A stretch of 61,662 nucleotides of DNA from Candidatus Eisenbacteria bacterium (GTDB lineage: Bacteria; Eisenbacteria; RBG-16-71-46): the NCBI GenBank assembly GCA_020847735.1, contig JADLBL010000009.1, positions 1-61,662 of the forward strand, given 5' to 3'. A program made the translations under genes and the position numbers. Every line of letters begins with the position of its first letter. Position 1 is the stretch's first letter. The notes beneath the pieces were generated by a model. That model saw only the letters and a program-made list of their open reading frames with translations. It was not told where the DNA came from and did not search any database. This document shows, piece after piece, positions 49,136-58,818 of this stretch.

Positions 49136-50014
49136 ATGCCGGACATCGTCCAGGTCTCCCTGCGCGGGACGCGCAAGGAGTTCTTCCTCAACAGCCGCAA
49201 CCTGTGGCTGCGGCTCGGCGACCGCATCGTCGTCCAGGGCGAACACGGGGAGACGCTGGGCAAAGTGTTCCTCAAGGACCCGGCCCTGGTCGCGCTCAAG
49301 CAGCCGCGCAACGTCAGCCGCGAGATCATCCGCCGCGCCGAGGAGGAGGACCTCGACCAGGACGATCACAACACCCGGCTGGAGGACGAGGCCTTCGAGT
49401 TCGCGCGCAAGCGCATCGAGGCGCGCGAGCTCGACATGGAACTGTCCGAGGTCGAGGTCGCGTTCAAGCGCAACCGCATCACCTTCTTCTTCACCGCCGA
49501 GCGCCGCGTGGACTTCCGCGACCTGGTGAAGGATCTCGCGGCGCGCTTCCAGACCCGCATCGAGCTGCGCCAGATCGGCGTGCGTGACCAGGCGAAGCGG
49601 CTCGACGGCTGCGGCCCGTGCGGCCGCGCGTTCTGCTGCTCGACGTGGATGAAGGGCTTTCATCCGGTCACGCTGCGCATGGCGCGCGAGCAGCAGCTGT
49701 CGCTCAACCCGAGCAAGATCTCCGGCGCCTGCGGCCGGCTCATGTGCTGCCTGTCGTACGAGCTGGCGCAGTACCGCGACAGCGCCGCCAAGCTGCCGCC
49801 GGTCGGAGCGAAGCTCGCGACGGGCAAGGGCGTCTGCACGGTGTTCCGCGTCGAGCCCTACGGCGAACGGATCTGGATCCGCGACGACGAGGGCGGCGAA
49901 CACCAGATCTCCATGGACGACCTGCCGCCCGGCCCCTACCACAAGTGCGGGGACTGTCACTGCGGCGCGAAGGAACCGAAGCGCGGCGACGACGGCCCGC
50001 CGGCGGAGTCGTAA
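49136..50014 (+). CDS. ricT: PSP1-domain protein, RicT (YaaT) family
   Basis: 292 residues, soluble. PSP1 signature: QIGVRDQAKRLDGCGPCGRAFCC, then GFHPVTLRMAREQQLSLNPSKISGACGRLMCCLSYE. The conserved Cys cluster (CGPCG, CC, CGRLMCC) matches RicT, which in Bacillus forms a complex carrying Fe-S clusters and modulates mRNA processing. A C-terminal CGDCHCG adds further Cys. Partners RicA and RicF are not visible here. ATG at 49136 follows AGAGG. The position behind holB mirrors Firmicute gene order. It converges with the ABC permease gene. Confidence 0.88.
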   Translation: MPDIVQVSLRGTRKEFFLNSRNLWLRLGDRIVVQGEHGETLGKVFLKDPALVALKQPRNVSREIIRRAEEEDLDQDDHNTRLEDEAFEFARKRIEARELDMELSEVEVAFKRNRITFFFTAERRVDFRDLVKDLAARFQTRIELRQIGVRDQAKRLDGCGPCGRAFCCSTWMKGFHPVTLRMAREQQLSLNPSKISGACGRLMCCLSYELAQYRDSAAKLPPVGAKLATGKGVCTVFRVEPYGERIWIRDDEGGEHQISMDDLPPGPYHKCGDCHCGAKEPKRGDDGPPAES

Positions 50015-50015
50015 C

Positions 50016-50047
50016 CGGCTCGCCCGCCGCGGGGCGGACGCGAGCCG
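50016..50047. terminator. Hairpin between ricT and the ABC permease gene
   Basis: CGGCTCG (50016-50022) pairs with CGAGCCG (50041-50047), and CCGCC inside pairs with GGCGG. An interrupted stem in the 38-bp convergent gap. Confidence 0.45.
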
Positions 50048-50052
50048 CGCGA

Positions 50053-50889
50053 CTAGAGCGGCCGCCGAGCGAAGCCGCGCACGGCCAGCAGCAGCAGCGC
50101 CGCGGCCCACGCGGCCGCCCACACGACCATCGCAGGGCTCGGGACCGCGCCCATCGAGAACGGCGTCACGTGCAGCTCGGCGATGATCCTGGGCTGCATG
50201 AGGTGCGCGGCGAGCTGCCACAGGGATTCGGTCGGAATCACCAGGCTCGTGACGGTGCCGATGTTCCGCGCCGCGACGTTGCCGGTCATGGACGCGACCT
50301 GCTCGATCCAGCCGCCGAGGAACGCCAGGCCGTAGAGTCCGAACGCCACCACGCCGTTCGTGACGGTCGAAAGCCGCGTGCCGCCCGCGATCGAAAGCGA
50401 GACCAGGCAGGTGACCTCCAGCAGCATGAGCGAGAGGCCCGCGGGCACGCCCGGCGGCGCGAAGCCGTGCAGGAAGCGGGCAATGGCCAGCACGCCGCCC
50501 GCCGTGAGCAACAGGTAGCCCGCGCACACGAGCCAGTAGCCGAACCACTTGCCGAGCACGATCCCGGAGCGGCGAACGGGCTTGGCCGCGATCGTCTGCA
50601 GGACGCCCGAGGCGATCTCGCCCGACAGCGTGTCGATCGGCAGCAGCACGGCCGACAGCACCGACAGGAAGTTCGCCGCGTAGAGCCCGACCATGGTGTA
50701 GAGGTTGAGCACCAGCCTGCGCTGCAGCTCGTTCTGCAGCCCTTCACGAGCGGCTTCGCGACCCACGAAGTGGAATCCCGTCGCGTACAGCAGCAGGAAC
50801 GCGCACGCGCCGATCAGGCCGGCCAGCAGGACCCGGCGGCGGGCGGCCTCCCGCAGCGTGAGCCGGGTGATGGTGAGAAATCCGTTCAT
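50053..50889 (-). CDS. ABC-2 type permease
   Basis: 278 residues with six predicted helices and the N-terminal ITRLTLREAARRRVLLAGL typical of NosY/ABC-2 permeases. A motif LSGEIASGVLQTIAAKPVRRSGIVLGKW (the ABC-2 EF-loop-like region) interacts with the ATPase. It forms a transporter with the upstream ATPase gene, 16 bp away. The cargo is not identifiable. Last gene of the sigma-factor operon. Confidence 0.88.
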   Translation of the reverse strand: MNGFLTITRLTLREAARRRVLLAGLIGACAFLLLYATGFHFVGREAAREGLQNELQRRLVLNLYTMVGLYAANFLSVLSAVLLPIDTLSGEIASGVLQTIAAKPVRRSGIVLGKWFGYWLVCAGYLLLTAGGVLAIARFLHGFAPPGVPAGLSLMLLEVTCLVSLSIAGGTRLSTVTNGVVAFGLYGLAFLGGWIEQVASMTGNVAARNIGTVTSLVIPTESLWQLAAHLMQPRIIAELHVTPFSMGAVPSPAMVVWAAAWAAALLLLAVRGFARRPL

Positions 50890-50905
50890 GGCCGCGCGTC
50901 CCGCC

Positions 50906-51820
<915 letters not shown>

Positions 51821-51828
51821 GCGGAAAT

Positions 51829-52812
51829 CTAGCGCACCGACTCGGCCATCTGCATCATGTCCAGCTCGTCCAGGTTGCCGAGCAGCGCGAACACGCGCCC
51901 GTCGCGCGTCCACATCAGCACGGTGCCTGGGCCCGGGTCGGACCCGCCGGGGGTGGCGGTGCTGCGCGACTGCAGCAGCACGCCGCGCGCGCCGTTGACG
52001 CTGACCTGCTGAAAGCGGGTCGCCGAGGCCATTACCGGCAGGAGCAGCGTGCCGTTCCAGTCGAGCGAGCCCGCGAGCCGGTGCGCCTCGCCGCGTTCGA
52101 CCCCCAGGATGCGCAGGCCGATCTCGCCGAGCTGCTTCAGGTCGGTGCCTGCGGGCAGCGAGATCTCGGGGCTCCCGGCCTGCATCAGCGCCGCGCGGCG
52201 ACGGCCGGAGCTGTGGAACTTCTGCACCACGGCCGCCGGCATGCGCGCCTCGATCACCTTGCCGTCGAGTCCGTCGGGCACGCGCAGGTCGGTGATGCCC
52301 AGCAGGTCCATCGCCTCGCGCAGCGGGCGGGTGGCGACGGTCAGGCGGACGCGGCTCTCGCCCGAGACCACGACCGTGTCGGCCGTGAGCGACGGGGCGA
52401 CGAACGCGGGCGTCCGCACTTCGAAGCCGGCGGCGCGCCCGGCGGAGGCGACGTCCGTGAAGTACCGCGGCGGACCGGCGTCGCGCACCGTCTCGACGGC
52501 GCCGCCGAGCAGTTGCTCGGGCTCGAACTGGCCGCTCCTGAGGCGTTCAAGTCGCGATTCGTCCACCCGTACCACCGCGAACTCGCGCACGCGGAACAGG
52601 TCGAGCACCTGCTGGGCGGTCGCCCGCACGGCCGGGAACGTGAACGCCGCCACCAGCGCCGCCAGCGCCAGCGCGCCGGCGAGCGCGGAAGACAGTCGGA
52701 ACGCGGGGCGCGCGGCCTCGTCGGGCTCCGCGGCGCGCAGCCGCGCCCGCAGGGAGCGGGCGAACTCGGGTCGCGGTTCGCGGCGCTGCTCGTTCAGGAA
52801 TCGGTCGTCCAT
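51829..52812 (-). CDS. Membrane-anchored protein next to a sigma factor, probable anti-sigma or LolA-like partner
   Basis: 327 residues. A short charged cytoplasmic N-terminus (about 40 residues) precedes a single helix (LSSALAGALALAALVAAFTFPA) and a large extracytoplasmic domain. LLGITDLRVPDGLDGKVIEARMPAAVV is beta-rich and resembles DUF4367/lipoprotein-carrier folds. The layout (cytoplasmic segment, one helix, outer sensor) and the 3-bp gap to the ECF sigma gene suggest an anti-sigma factor. No zinc-binding HxxxCxxC motif is present, so the mode of sigma binding is unknown. Confidence 0.6.
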   Translation of the reverse strand: MDDRFLNEQRREPRPEFARSLRARLRAAEPDEAARPAFRLSSALAGALALAALVAAFTFPAVRATAQQVLDLFRVREFAVVRVDESRLERLRSGQFEPEQLLGGAVETVRDAGPPRYFTDVASAGRAAGFEVRTPAFVAPSLTADTVVVSGESRVRLTVATRPLREAMDLLGITDLRVPDGLDGKVIEARMPAAVVQKFHSSGRRRAALMQAGSPEISLPAGTDLKQLGEIGLRILGVERGEAHRLAGSLDWNGTLLLPVMASATRFQQVSVNGARGVLLQSRSTATPGGSDPGPGTVLMWTRDGRVFALLGNLDELDMMQMAESVR

Positions 52813-52815
52813 CGT

Positions 52816-53358
52816 CTATTCCCTTTCCGTCCACGCGGCGCGCAGCTGCCCGACGGTGCGGTGCAGGATCGTGCCGACGTTGGATTCGCTCAGTCCGGTC
52901 GCCTTCGCGATCGCCCGATTGGTCATCCCGGCGCCGTACTTGAGCGCGACCAGGTCGCGTTCGCGGTCCGGCAGCGTCTCCAGGAGCCGCGAGAGCCGCT
53001 CGAAGTCGGAGCGGCGCTCGGCGATCTCCTCCGGGGTGGGTCCCGCGGGCATGTCGGCCGCCGCCTCGAGCGGCGCGTGCACGCGCCGCCCGCGGAAGTG
53101 GTCGTTGGCCACGTTGCGCGCGATGGCGTACAGCCAGGTCCCGAATCCCGCCAGGTCCCGCCGGTACCGGTGCCGGGCCCGCCACGCCTTCTCGAAGGTC
53201 AGCGAGGCCAGATCCTCCGCCACCGGCCCGTCGCCGACCCGGTAGCGGAAGAAGTTGTAGACGCGCGGCAGCTGCTCCGCGTACAGCGCGTCCCAGTCCT
53301 CCTCCACCGCCAGGCTCAGGGCCCAGAGCCGTCCGAACATCGCGTCGTGCATGGCCAT
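52816..53358 (-). CDS. ECF-family RNA polymerase sigma factor
   Basis: About 180 residues. Region 2 reads YNFFRYRVGDGPVAEDLASLTFEKAW and FGTWLYAIARNVANDHFRGRR; region 4 reads LPDRERDLVALKYGAGMTNRAIAKATGLSESNVGTILHRTVGQLR. It directs RNA polymerase to an envelope or stress regulon. The start is uncertain: ATG at 53358 is chosen because a -10-like TATCAT ends 7 nt before it; 53352, 53340 and 53394 are alternatives. The four genes sigma, membrane partner, ABC ATPase, permease run with gaps of 3-16 bp. It diverges from metG. Confidence 0.9.
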   Translation of the reverse strand: MAMHDAMFGRLWALSLAVEEDWDALYAEQLPRVYNFFRYRVGDGPVAEDLASLTFEKAWRARHRYRRDLAGFGTWLYAIARNVANDHFRGRRVHAPLEAAADMPAGPTPEEIAERRSDFERLSRLLETLPDRERDLVALKYGAGMTNRAIAKATGLSESNVGTILHRTVGQLRAAWTERE

Positions 53359-53365
53359 GCGCGGA

Positions 53366-53371
53366 ATGATA
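53366..53371 (-). promoter_or_regulatory. Candidate -10 (TATCAT) of the sigma-factor operon
   Basis: TATCAT on the minus strand ends 7 nt before the ATG at 53358, again the leaderless spacing. Confidence 0.4.
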
Positions 53372-53436
53372 CGGGCGGACCGGCCGGCTATCACGGGCGG
53401 ATTCGGGGCCCCGGCGGCGCGAAATCGCGTTTCCGC

Positions 53437-53442
53437 TATACT
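53437..53442 (+). promoter_or_regulatory. Candidate -10 (TATACT) for metG
   Basis: TATACT, 35 nt before the TTG start at 53477. No consensus -35. Confidence 0.45.
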
Positions 53443-53476
53443 CCGCCGCGCATTTCCCCAACGACGGAGCCGAACC

Positions 53477-55195
53477 TTGACCCGCTTCTACATCACCACC
53501 GCCATTGACTACGTGAACGGCAGCCCCCACCTGGGCCACGCGTACGAGAAGGTCCTCGCGGACGCCATCGCCCGCTGGCACCGCCAGCAGGGGCACGCCA
53601 CCCGGTTCCTGACCGGCACGGACGAGCACGGGCAGAAGATCGCCAAGGCCGCCGAGGCGGCCGGCAAGGCGCCGCAGGCCTTCGTGGACGAGGTCTCGCA
53701 GCGGTTCGTGCACGCCTGGGCGGCGCTCGACGTCCAGTACGACCAGTTCTTCCGCACCACCGACAAGCGCCACGAGCTCGCCGTGCAGGAGCTGTTCCGC
53801 CGCCTGCACGACGCCCTGAGCCCGAAGACCGGGCGGCCGGTGCTGTACGAGGAATCCTACGAGGGCCTCTACTGCGAGGGCTGCGAGGCGTTCAAGACCG
53901 AGAAGGACCTCGACGAGCAGGGCCGCTGCCCCGAGCACCTGACGAAGCCGCGCGAGGTGAAGGAGTCCAACTTCTTCTTCCGGCTCTCGGAGTACGACGA
54001 CGCGCTGCTCAAGCACCTCGCCGCCCACCCGGAGTTCGTCATTCCGGACTACCGCCGCAACGAGGTGGTGAACGTCATCAAGGGCGGGCTGCAGGACATT
54101 TCGGTCTCGCGCCCCAACCTGACGTGGGGCGTGCCGCTGCCCGAGGAAGTGCAGGGCGGCGAGGGGCATGTCGCCTACGTCTGGGCGGACGCGCTCCTCA
54201 ATTACCTGTCGGCGCTCGGCTGGCCCGAGCGCAAGTCCACGATCTGGTGGCTGGCCAGCGCGAAGGAGGTCGGCGGTCCCGGCGCCGCGCGACAGGACGA
54301 GTTCCAGCACCTCGACGGCCAGGGCAAGCCCGGCGCCGCGTGGGCGGGCACCAAGGATCCCTACTACACGAACGCGTTCCACCTCATCGGCAAGGACATC
54401 AGCCGCTTCCACTGCGTGCTGTGGCCGGCGCTGCTGCTCGCGGCCGGCGTGCCGCTGCCGCGGCAGATCTACGTGCACGGCTTCGTGAAGTACGGCGACC
54501 AGAAGCTCTCCAAGTCCACCGGCAACGTGCTCGACCCGGTCGCGATCGCCGGCCGCTTCGGCCCCGACTCGCTGCGCTTCTTCCTGCTCGATTCGTTCCC
54601 GACCGGCCGCGACGGCGAGTTCACCTTCGAGCAGTTCGTCGAGCACGTGAACTCGCACCTGGCGAACAAGCTGGGCAACCTCGCCAGCCGCACGACCACC
54701 CTGATCCACAAGCATTTCGCTGGGCAGGCGCCCTCCGAGTGGGCTCCGGGACGGTTCGCCGACCCGCTGGCGGGCGAGGCGCTCGGCCTGCTCGTCGCCG
54801 CCGCCGACGCGGCCGCGGTCCAGGTCCCGAAGGCGTGGGAGGAGCTGCGGATCAACGAGGCCCTCGACGCCGCGTGGACGGTGATCGAGCGCGCCAACGA
54901 GTTCACCGACCGCGCCAAGCCCTGGGCGGCGGGCAAGGACGAGGCGCGCCGCGACGAGCTCGGCACGACGCTCTCGGCGCTGCTCGAGTCGCTGCGCCTC
55001 GCCGCGATCTGGGCGTGGCCCGCGATGCCGCGCAAGTGCGAGGAGCTGTGGAGGAATCTCGGTCTGCCGGGCACGCCGGGCGAGGTGTCGGGCGAGGCGG
55101 CGAAGCCGCGCTTCGGGCCGGCCGCGCCGCGGCCGGTGGGCGAGCCGACGATCCTGTTCCCGCGCATTGACCTCAAGCAGACCGCCGGAGCTTGA
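53477..55195 (+). CDS. metG: Methionyl-tRNA synthetase
   Basis: 572 residues. Charges tRNA-Met with methionine in the cytoplasm. Class I motifs: HLGH at 18-21 (HIGH) and KLSKS at 343-347 (KMSKS). The zinc knuckle reads CEGCEAF then GRCPEH. The anticodon-binding helical domain ends the protein; the C-terminal tRNA-binding (EMAP-like) domain is absent. An extra stretch of about 30 residues (ASAKEVGGPGAARQDEFQHL and on) interrupts the catalytic domain before YYTNAFHLIGKDISRFH. Start is a TTG at 53477 with CGGAG upstream. It shares a divergent 118-bp region with the sigma-factor gene. Confidence 0.95.
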   Translation: MTRFYITTAIDYVNGSPHLGHAYEKVLADAIARWHRQQGHATRFLTGTDEHGQKIAKAAEAAGKAPQAFVDEVSQRFVHAWAALDVQYDQFFRTTDKRHELAVQELFRRLHDALSPKTGRPVLYEESYEGLYCEGCEAFKTEKDLDEQGRCPEHLTKPREVKESNFFFRLSEYDDALLKHLAAHPEFVIPDYRRNEVVNVIKGGLQDISVSRPNLTWGVPLPEEVQGGEGHVAYVWADALLNYLSALGWPERKSTIWWLASAKEVGGPGAARQDEFQHLDGQGKPGAAWAGTKDPYYTNAFHLIGKDISRFHCVLWPALLLAAGVPLPRQIYVHGFVKYGDQKLSKSTGNVLDPVAIAGRFGPDSLRFFLLDSFPTGRDGEFTFEQFVEHVNSHLANKLGNLASRTTTLIHKHFAGQAPSEWAPGRFADPLAGEALGLLVAAADAAAVQVPKAWEELRINEALDAAWTVIERANEFTDRAKPWAAGKDEARRDELGTTLSALLESLRLAAIWAWPAMPRKCEELWRNLGLPGTPGEVSGEAAKPRFGPAAPRPVGEPTILFPRIDLKQTAGA

Positions 55196-55229
55196 GCTCC
55201 CCGCGCGCCAGGCCGGCAGGCTCCGGCCG

Positions 55230-55994
55230 ATGATCGACACGCACTGCCACCTCTGCGACAAACGCTTCGACAAGGACCGCGTGCACGTGCTCGACCGCGC
55301 GCGGCACGCGGGCGTCACGCACCTGATCGAGATCGCCTACGGTCCGGGCATCTGGGAGAAGGCGTTCGAACTGGCGCGGGAGCACGCCAACGTCTTCGTG
55401 TGCGTCGGCGTCCATCCGGGCGAGTCGGGCAGGGTGCCGCTGTCGGAGCTGGCGGCGCTGCGCGGGCACGCAGGGTCCGCGCGTGTGGTCGCGATCGGAG
55501 AAACGGGCCTCGACTTCCATCGCGATCACGCGCCGCATGCGGACCAGGAGCGCTGGTTCCGCGCGCAGCTCGCGCTCGCCGACGAGCTGGGCCTGCCGGT
55601 CGTCATCCACCAGCGCAGCGCGCTCGAGCAGACGCTCGCGATCCTCGAGGAGGTCCGCCCGGCCGCGGGCGGGGTGCTGCACTGCTTCGACCAGGACTCC
55701 GCGGCCGCCGCGCGGGCGCGGGCGATCGGCTTCAAGCTCGGGCTGGGCGGCGTGCTGACCTACGGGCGTCCCGAACTCGAGCAGGCGGTGCGCGACGCCC
55801 CCGAGGACATGCTGGTGCTCGAGACCGACGCGCCCTACCTGGAGCCCGAGCCGCGCTCGCTCAGGCGCAACGAGCCGGGCCTGCTGACGCGCGTCGTCGC
55901 GCGGCTGTGCGAACTGCGCGGCTGGACCCCCGCGCAGGCGGTCGGGATCACGCGCCGCAACTCGCGCGAGCTGTTCCGCCTGCCGATCGGCTGA
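55230..55994 (+). CDS. TatD-family metal-dependent deoxyribonuclease
   Basis: 254 residues. TatD signature residues are all present: IDTHCHL (metal His pair), GETGLDFH (Glu and Asp), VVIHQRSA, VLHCFDQD and ETDAPYLEPEP. Enzymes of this family are 3'-5' exonucleases acting in DNA repair or turnover. ATG at 55230 is preferred over an upstream in-frame start at 55167 that would overlap metG. Placement directly after metG is a widely conserved gene pair, which supports both calls. Confidence 0.93.
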   Translation: MIDTHCHLCDKRFDKDRVHVLDRARHAGVTHLIEIAYGPGIWEKAFELAREHANVFVCVGVHPGESGRVPLSELAALRGHAGSARVVAIGETGLDFHRDHAPHADQERWFRAQLALADELGLPVVIHQRSALEQTLAILEEVRPAAGGVLHCFDQDSAAAARARAIGFKLGLGGVLTYGRPELEQAVRDAPEDMLVLETDAPYLEPEPRSLRRNEPGLLTRVVARLCELRGWTPAQAVGITRRNSRELFRLPIG

Positions 55995-56057
55995 GGCGTC
56001 CCGGCCGGGGATTCCGGCCTTCATGCATCCCGGGGTCGCGCCGAAAACAAGGGGACC

Positions 56058-57134
56058 ATGCCTGAACTTCCCGCGGGTCTCCCGCCGCACCTGGCGCTGG
56101 GAGCCCTGGTCCTCGCCTGCGCCATCGCGCTGCTCTTCCTGCTCGCCCGCGCCGCCCGCCGTGGCGCGGCACGCGAGCACCGCGGCCGCGCGGCCGAACT
56201 GGTGCGGCTGCTGACCGGCGTGCTCGCGGGCAACGTTCCGGCGCGCGAGCTGCGCGCGGCGGCGCGCGATTCGCAGAGCGAACCGTTCTGGGGCGCGGTC
56301 GAGGCGACGGCGGGCTCGCTGCGGCCGCGCGAGCGCCGGGTGCTCGCGCACGCGCTGACGCGCAGCCGCCACCTGGTGGTCGAGCGCGACGTGCTGCGGC
56401 GCGAGGACTCGCCCGCCCGCCGCGAGCTGGCGGCGCGGCGCCTGGGGCTGTTGCCGGCGAAGCGCTCGCGCCGGCTGCTGCGGCGCTTGCTGGCGAAGGG
56501 ACCGGAGCCCATGCGCCTCGCGGCGGCCCGCGCGCTCGCGGCGCACCGCGACCTGGCCTCGCTGACCTGGCTGCTCACCCACCCGGATTCGCTGGCGACG
56601 CGCCCGGCGAGGACGATTTCTGGGCTGCTGCGTTCCTTCGGGCCGCGCGGCCGGGCGCTGCTGGTCGTGGCGCTCGAGCGGCGCGACCTGCCGCTGTCGC
56701 TCGAGGTGGGGCTCGTGGACGCGCTCGGCCTGACGCGCTGCCGCTCGGCGCGCGGGGCGATCGAGGTTCGCCTTGGCTCGGAGCGGCTGGACGCGCGGGT
56801 GGCCGCGGCGCGCGCGCTGGGCCGGCTGGGCATGGGCGAGTCCATTCCGGCGCTCATGCTGTCGCTGGCCGATGCGGACTGGCCGGTGCGCGCACAGTCG
56901 GCATGGGCGCTGGGCCGGCTGGGCGCGACACCGGCGGTCGAGCGGCTGACGGAGCAGGTGACGGACCGCGCGTGGTGGGCGCGGCGTCACGCGGCGTATG
57001 CGCTGGCGGCGCTGGGGCCGGAGGGACGCGACGCGCTCTGCGAGATCGTCGCGCGTTCGCCGGATCCGTTCGCGCGGGAGATGGCGCGCGAGGCGCTGGA
57101 CAACGGCGGGCGCGAGGCGCGTCGGAGCGCGTAG
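56058..57134 (+). CDS. Membrane-anchored HEAT-repeat protein
   Basis: 358 residues. One N-terminal helix (LALGALVLACAIALLFLLA) anchors a soluble all-helical domain made of about seven HEAT-like repeats, for example DARVAAARALGRLGMGESIPALMLSLAD, WPVRAQSAWALGRLGATPAVERLTEQV and WARRHAAYALAALGPEGRDALCEIV. Repeats of this kind bind proteins and have no catalytic role. In other genomes similar proteins neighbour glycosyltransferases, but that is not the case here. The terminator at 57145 marks its end. Function unknown. Confidence 0.8.
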   Translation: MPELPAGLPPHLALGALVLACAIALLFLLARAARRGAAREHRGRAAELVRLLTGVLAGNVPARELRAAARDSQSEPFWGAVEATAGSLRPRERRVLAHALTRSRHLVVERDVLRREDSPARRELAARRLGLLPAKRSRRLLRRLLAKGPEPMRLAAARALAAHRDLASLTWLLTHPDSLATRPARTISGLLRSFGPRGRALLVVALERRDLPLSLEVGLVDALGLTRCRSARGAIEVRLGSERLDARVAAARALGRLGMGESIPALMLSLADADWPVRAQSAWALGRLGATPAVERLTEQVTDRAWWARRHAAYALAALGPEGRDALCEIVARSPDPFAREMAREALDNGGREARRSA

Positions 57135-57144
57135 CGGCCTTCCT

Positions 57145-57165
57145 GCCGGCCGTGGGTCGGCCGGC
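57145..57165. terminator. Hairpin after the HEAT-repeat gene
   Basis: GCCGGCCG (57145-57152), loop TGGGT, CGGCCGGC (57158-57165). No T-tract. The rest of 57166-57359 holds no gene that I can support. Confidence 0.5.
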
Positions 57166-57359
57166 GTGGCGGCATCGAGCGGGCGCGACGGACGGCGAGT
57201 CCGTTCTGGCTTCGCTTCCGGCGAGCAGGAGCGCCGGTCAGGCCGGCGTTCGCGGACGACCGCCGCCACGCGGAGGCCTTCGCGCTCGCTGCGCTTCGTG
57301 AATCGTCCGGGCCAGGGGCCGACACGGTTGCGTTGGAGCGGCGCCGGCGCGTCGAGGCG

Positions 57360-57389
57360 TTGACGTTCGGCGCGGCCGCCCACGATACT
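57360..57389 (+). promoter_or_regulatory. Promoter of the integron integrase (TTGACG-N18-GATACT)
   Basis: TTGACG (57360-57365), 18 nt, GATACT (57384-57389); the best sigma-70 match in the window. It lies 30 nt before the integrase ATG at 57420. Confidence 0.55.
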
Positions 57390-57419
57390 GCCCCGTCGTC
57401 CCCGCGGGGAGGTCTCGTC

Positions 57420-58139
57420 ATGGCGATTTCACCGGCCGGCCGCTGGATGGAGCGCGACCGGGCCCCGTATCCCGAAGCGCTGCGCGACCGCGCGGGAACC
57501 GCGCGCGAGGGTCCGTCCGCACCGCCCCCGCGACTCCTCGATCGGGTCCGCTCCGCGGTGCGCGCCCGCCACTACAGCCCGCGAACCGAGCGCGCCTACG
57601 TCGGCTGGATCCGGCGCTTCATTCTCTTCAGCGGGAAACGACATCCGGCCGCCATGGGCGAAAAGGACCGGGTCGCGCCATTGCCGCGCGCGCTGGTCGA
57701 ACCCCTCACGGCCCACCTGGTCGGAGTTCGCGACCTGCACGCGCGCGACCTGCGGGCCGGCGCCGGCAGCGTCGAGCTGCCCGAAGCGCTCGAGCGCAAG
57801 CTTCCGCGCGCCGCATGGGAGTGGCCGTGGCAGTGGGTCTTTCCCGCGACGCGGCCCTACGTGGACACGGCGAGCGGGCGCCGGCGCCGCCAGCATCTGC
57901 ACGAGTCGGTGTTGCAGCGCGCCGTGCGCGAGGCCGCACTCAAGGCGCGGCTCACCCGCCGCGCCACCTGTCACAGCCTCCGCCACTCGTTCGCAACCCA
58001 CCTGCTCGAGGACGGCCACGACATCCGCACGATCCAGGAGCTTCTCGGCCACAAGGACGTGAGCACGACCATGATCTACACGCACGCGCTGAACCGAGGC
58101 GGCCGCGGCGTGCGGAGTCCGCTCGATGGCATCGAATGA
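57420..58139 (+). pseudogene. intI: Integron integrase (IntI) with large in-frame internal deletion
   Basis: 239 residues against about 320-340 for IntI proteins. The N-terminal SAM-like domain begins normally ([42 protein letters not shown]). At residue 80-81 (about 57660) it jumps directly to [16 protein letters not shown], which in intact IntI lies about 120 residues later. The lost part holds the rest of the N-terminal domain, the first catalytic Arg (in the GxRxxE motif) and the catalytic Lys region. What remains includes the IntI-specific insert ([25 protein letters not shown] ... WPWQWVFPA), HxxR (His185, Arg188), His211 and Tyr220 (TTMIYTHAL). It should be inactive. ATG with GGAGG 8 nt upstream. 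It reads toward the cassettes. Confidence 0.88.
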
Positions 58140-58325
58140 ACGCGAAGACCGTCCGTCGCTACCCAGCGGACACTCGCCGCATATCCCACTACCGGGCGAC
58201 GGTCGAAGGCGGAAGCGGCGGCGAAAGGCGGCGTTGGCAGGGCGGGGCCGATGGATCCGGCTGGATACATGGGCGCCGAGGGTGGCGGTAATCGGATATG
58301 TTGAACGGGCTACTTGGAGTTAGGC
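58140..58325 (+). other. attI-like region ending in GTTAGGC
   Basis: 186 bp between the integrase stop and the first cassette, without a gene. GTTAGGC at 58319-58325 fits the GTTRRRY core at which integron cassettes join; GTTGAAC 20 bp before it is a second possible core. There is no paired RYYYAAC arm to make it an attC, so an attI role is preferred. Cleavage would fall after the G at 58319. Confidence 0.55.
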
Positions 58326-58430
58326 GGCCAGAGCGACAAGCATCGACGGCCGCCTGGATGAACCAAGATGTCGTCCTGGAGGTCACGGGAGGTTTTGCGC
58401 GAGCGGCCGTGGAATATCGGAGGGGCAGCC

Positions 58431-58817
58431 ATGAAGGTTGAAATCAGAATCACAGACGCACGGCGCCAAGACAGCACGGGCCCGAGAGCGCTTTACTGGC
58501 AAGTTTCCTTCAACGCGGTCAAGGAGGGAGAGACTCCCTATGCCGGACTCGCTGCCGCGTGGCAGAGGACTCGTGACGACTTCGGCGTCGCGCATCCGAT
58601 CCTGCCGAATGATCTACCGCACTGGTTGCCACCCGACATCGTGGCGGAACGGGTGCACTGGTACGTCCTGAACCAGCTTTCTAGCGCGATCGAACAGCCA
58701 GACGGGACACTCTCAGATGCCCTGAAGGTCGTGTCGCCCATAGTCGACGAGTTCGAGGTCATCGGCGAGGTGTGGAACTACTTGGGCATGCGAGTCCTAT
58801 CTTCCTTAGCAGAGTGA
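58431..58817 (+). CDS. Hypothetical cassette protein
   Basis: 128 residues, soluble, acidic. Begins VEIRITDARRQDSTGPRALYWQVSFNAV and contains ILPNDLPHWLPPDIVAERVHWYVLNQL. No signal peptide, helix or known motif is recognisable. ATG at 58431 has GGAGGGG 7 nt upstream, a strong site. Its TGA is 1 bp from the next ATG, so the two are probably co-translated. Function unknown; base composition differs from the host genes. Confidence 0.6.
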   Translation: MKVEIRITDARRQDSTGPRALYWQVSFNAVKEGETPYAGLAAAWQRTRDDFGVAHPILPNDLPHWLPPDIVAERVHWYVLNQLSSAIEQPDGTLSDALKVVSPIVDEFEVIGEVWNYLGMRVLSSLAE

Positions 58818-58818
58818 G

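Noticed and set aside
58358-58441. Short ORF (27 codons) in the cassette 1 leader
   Set aside because: No ribosome binding site, overlaps the strong start at 58431, and no recognisable content.
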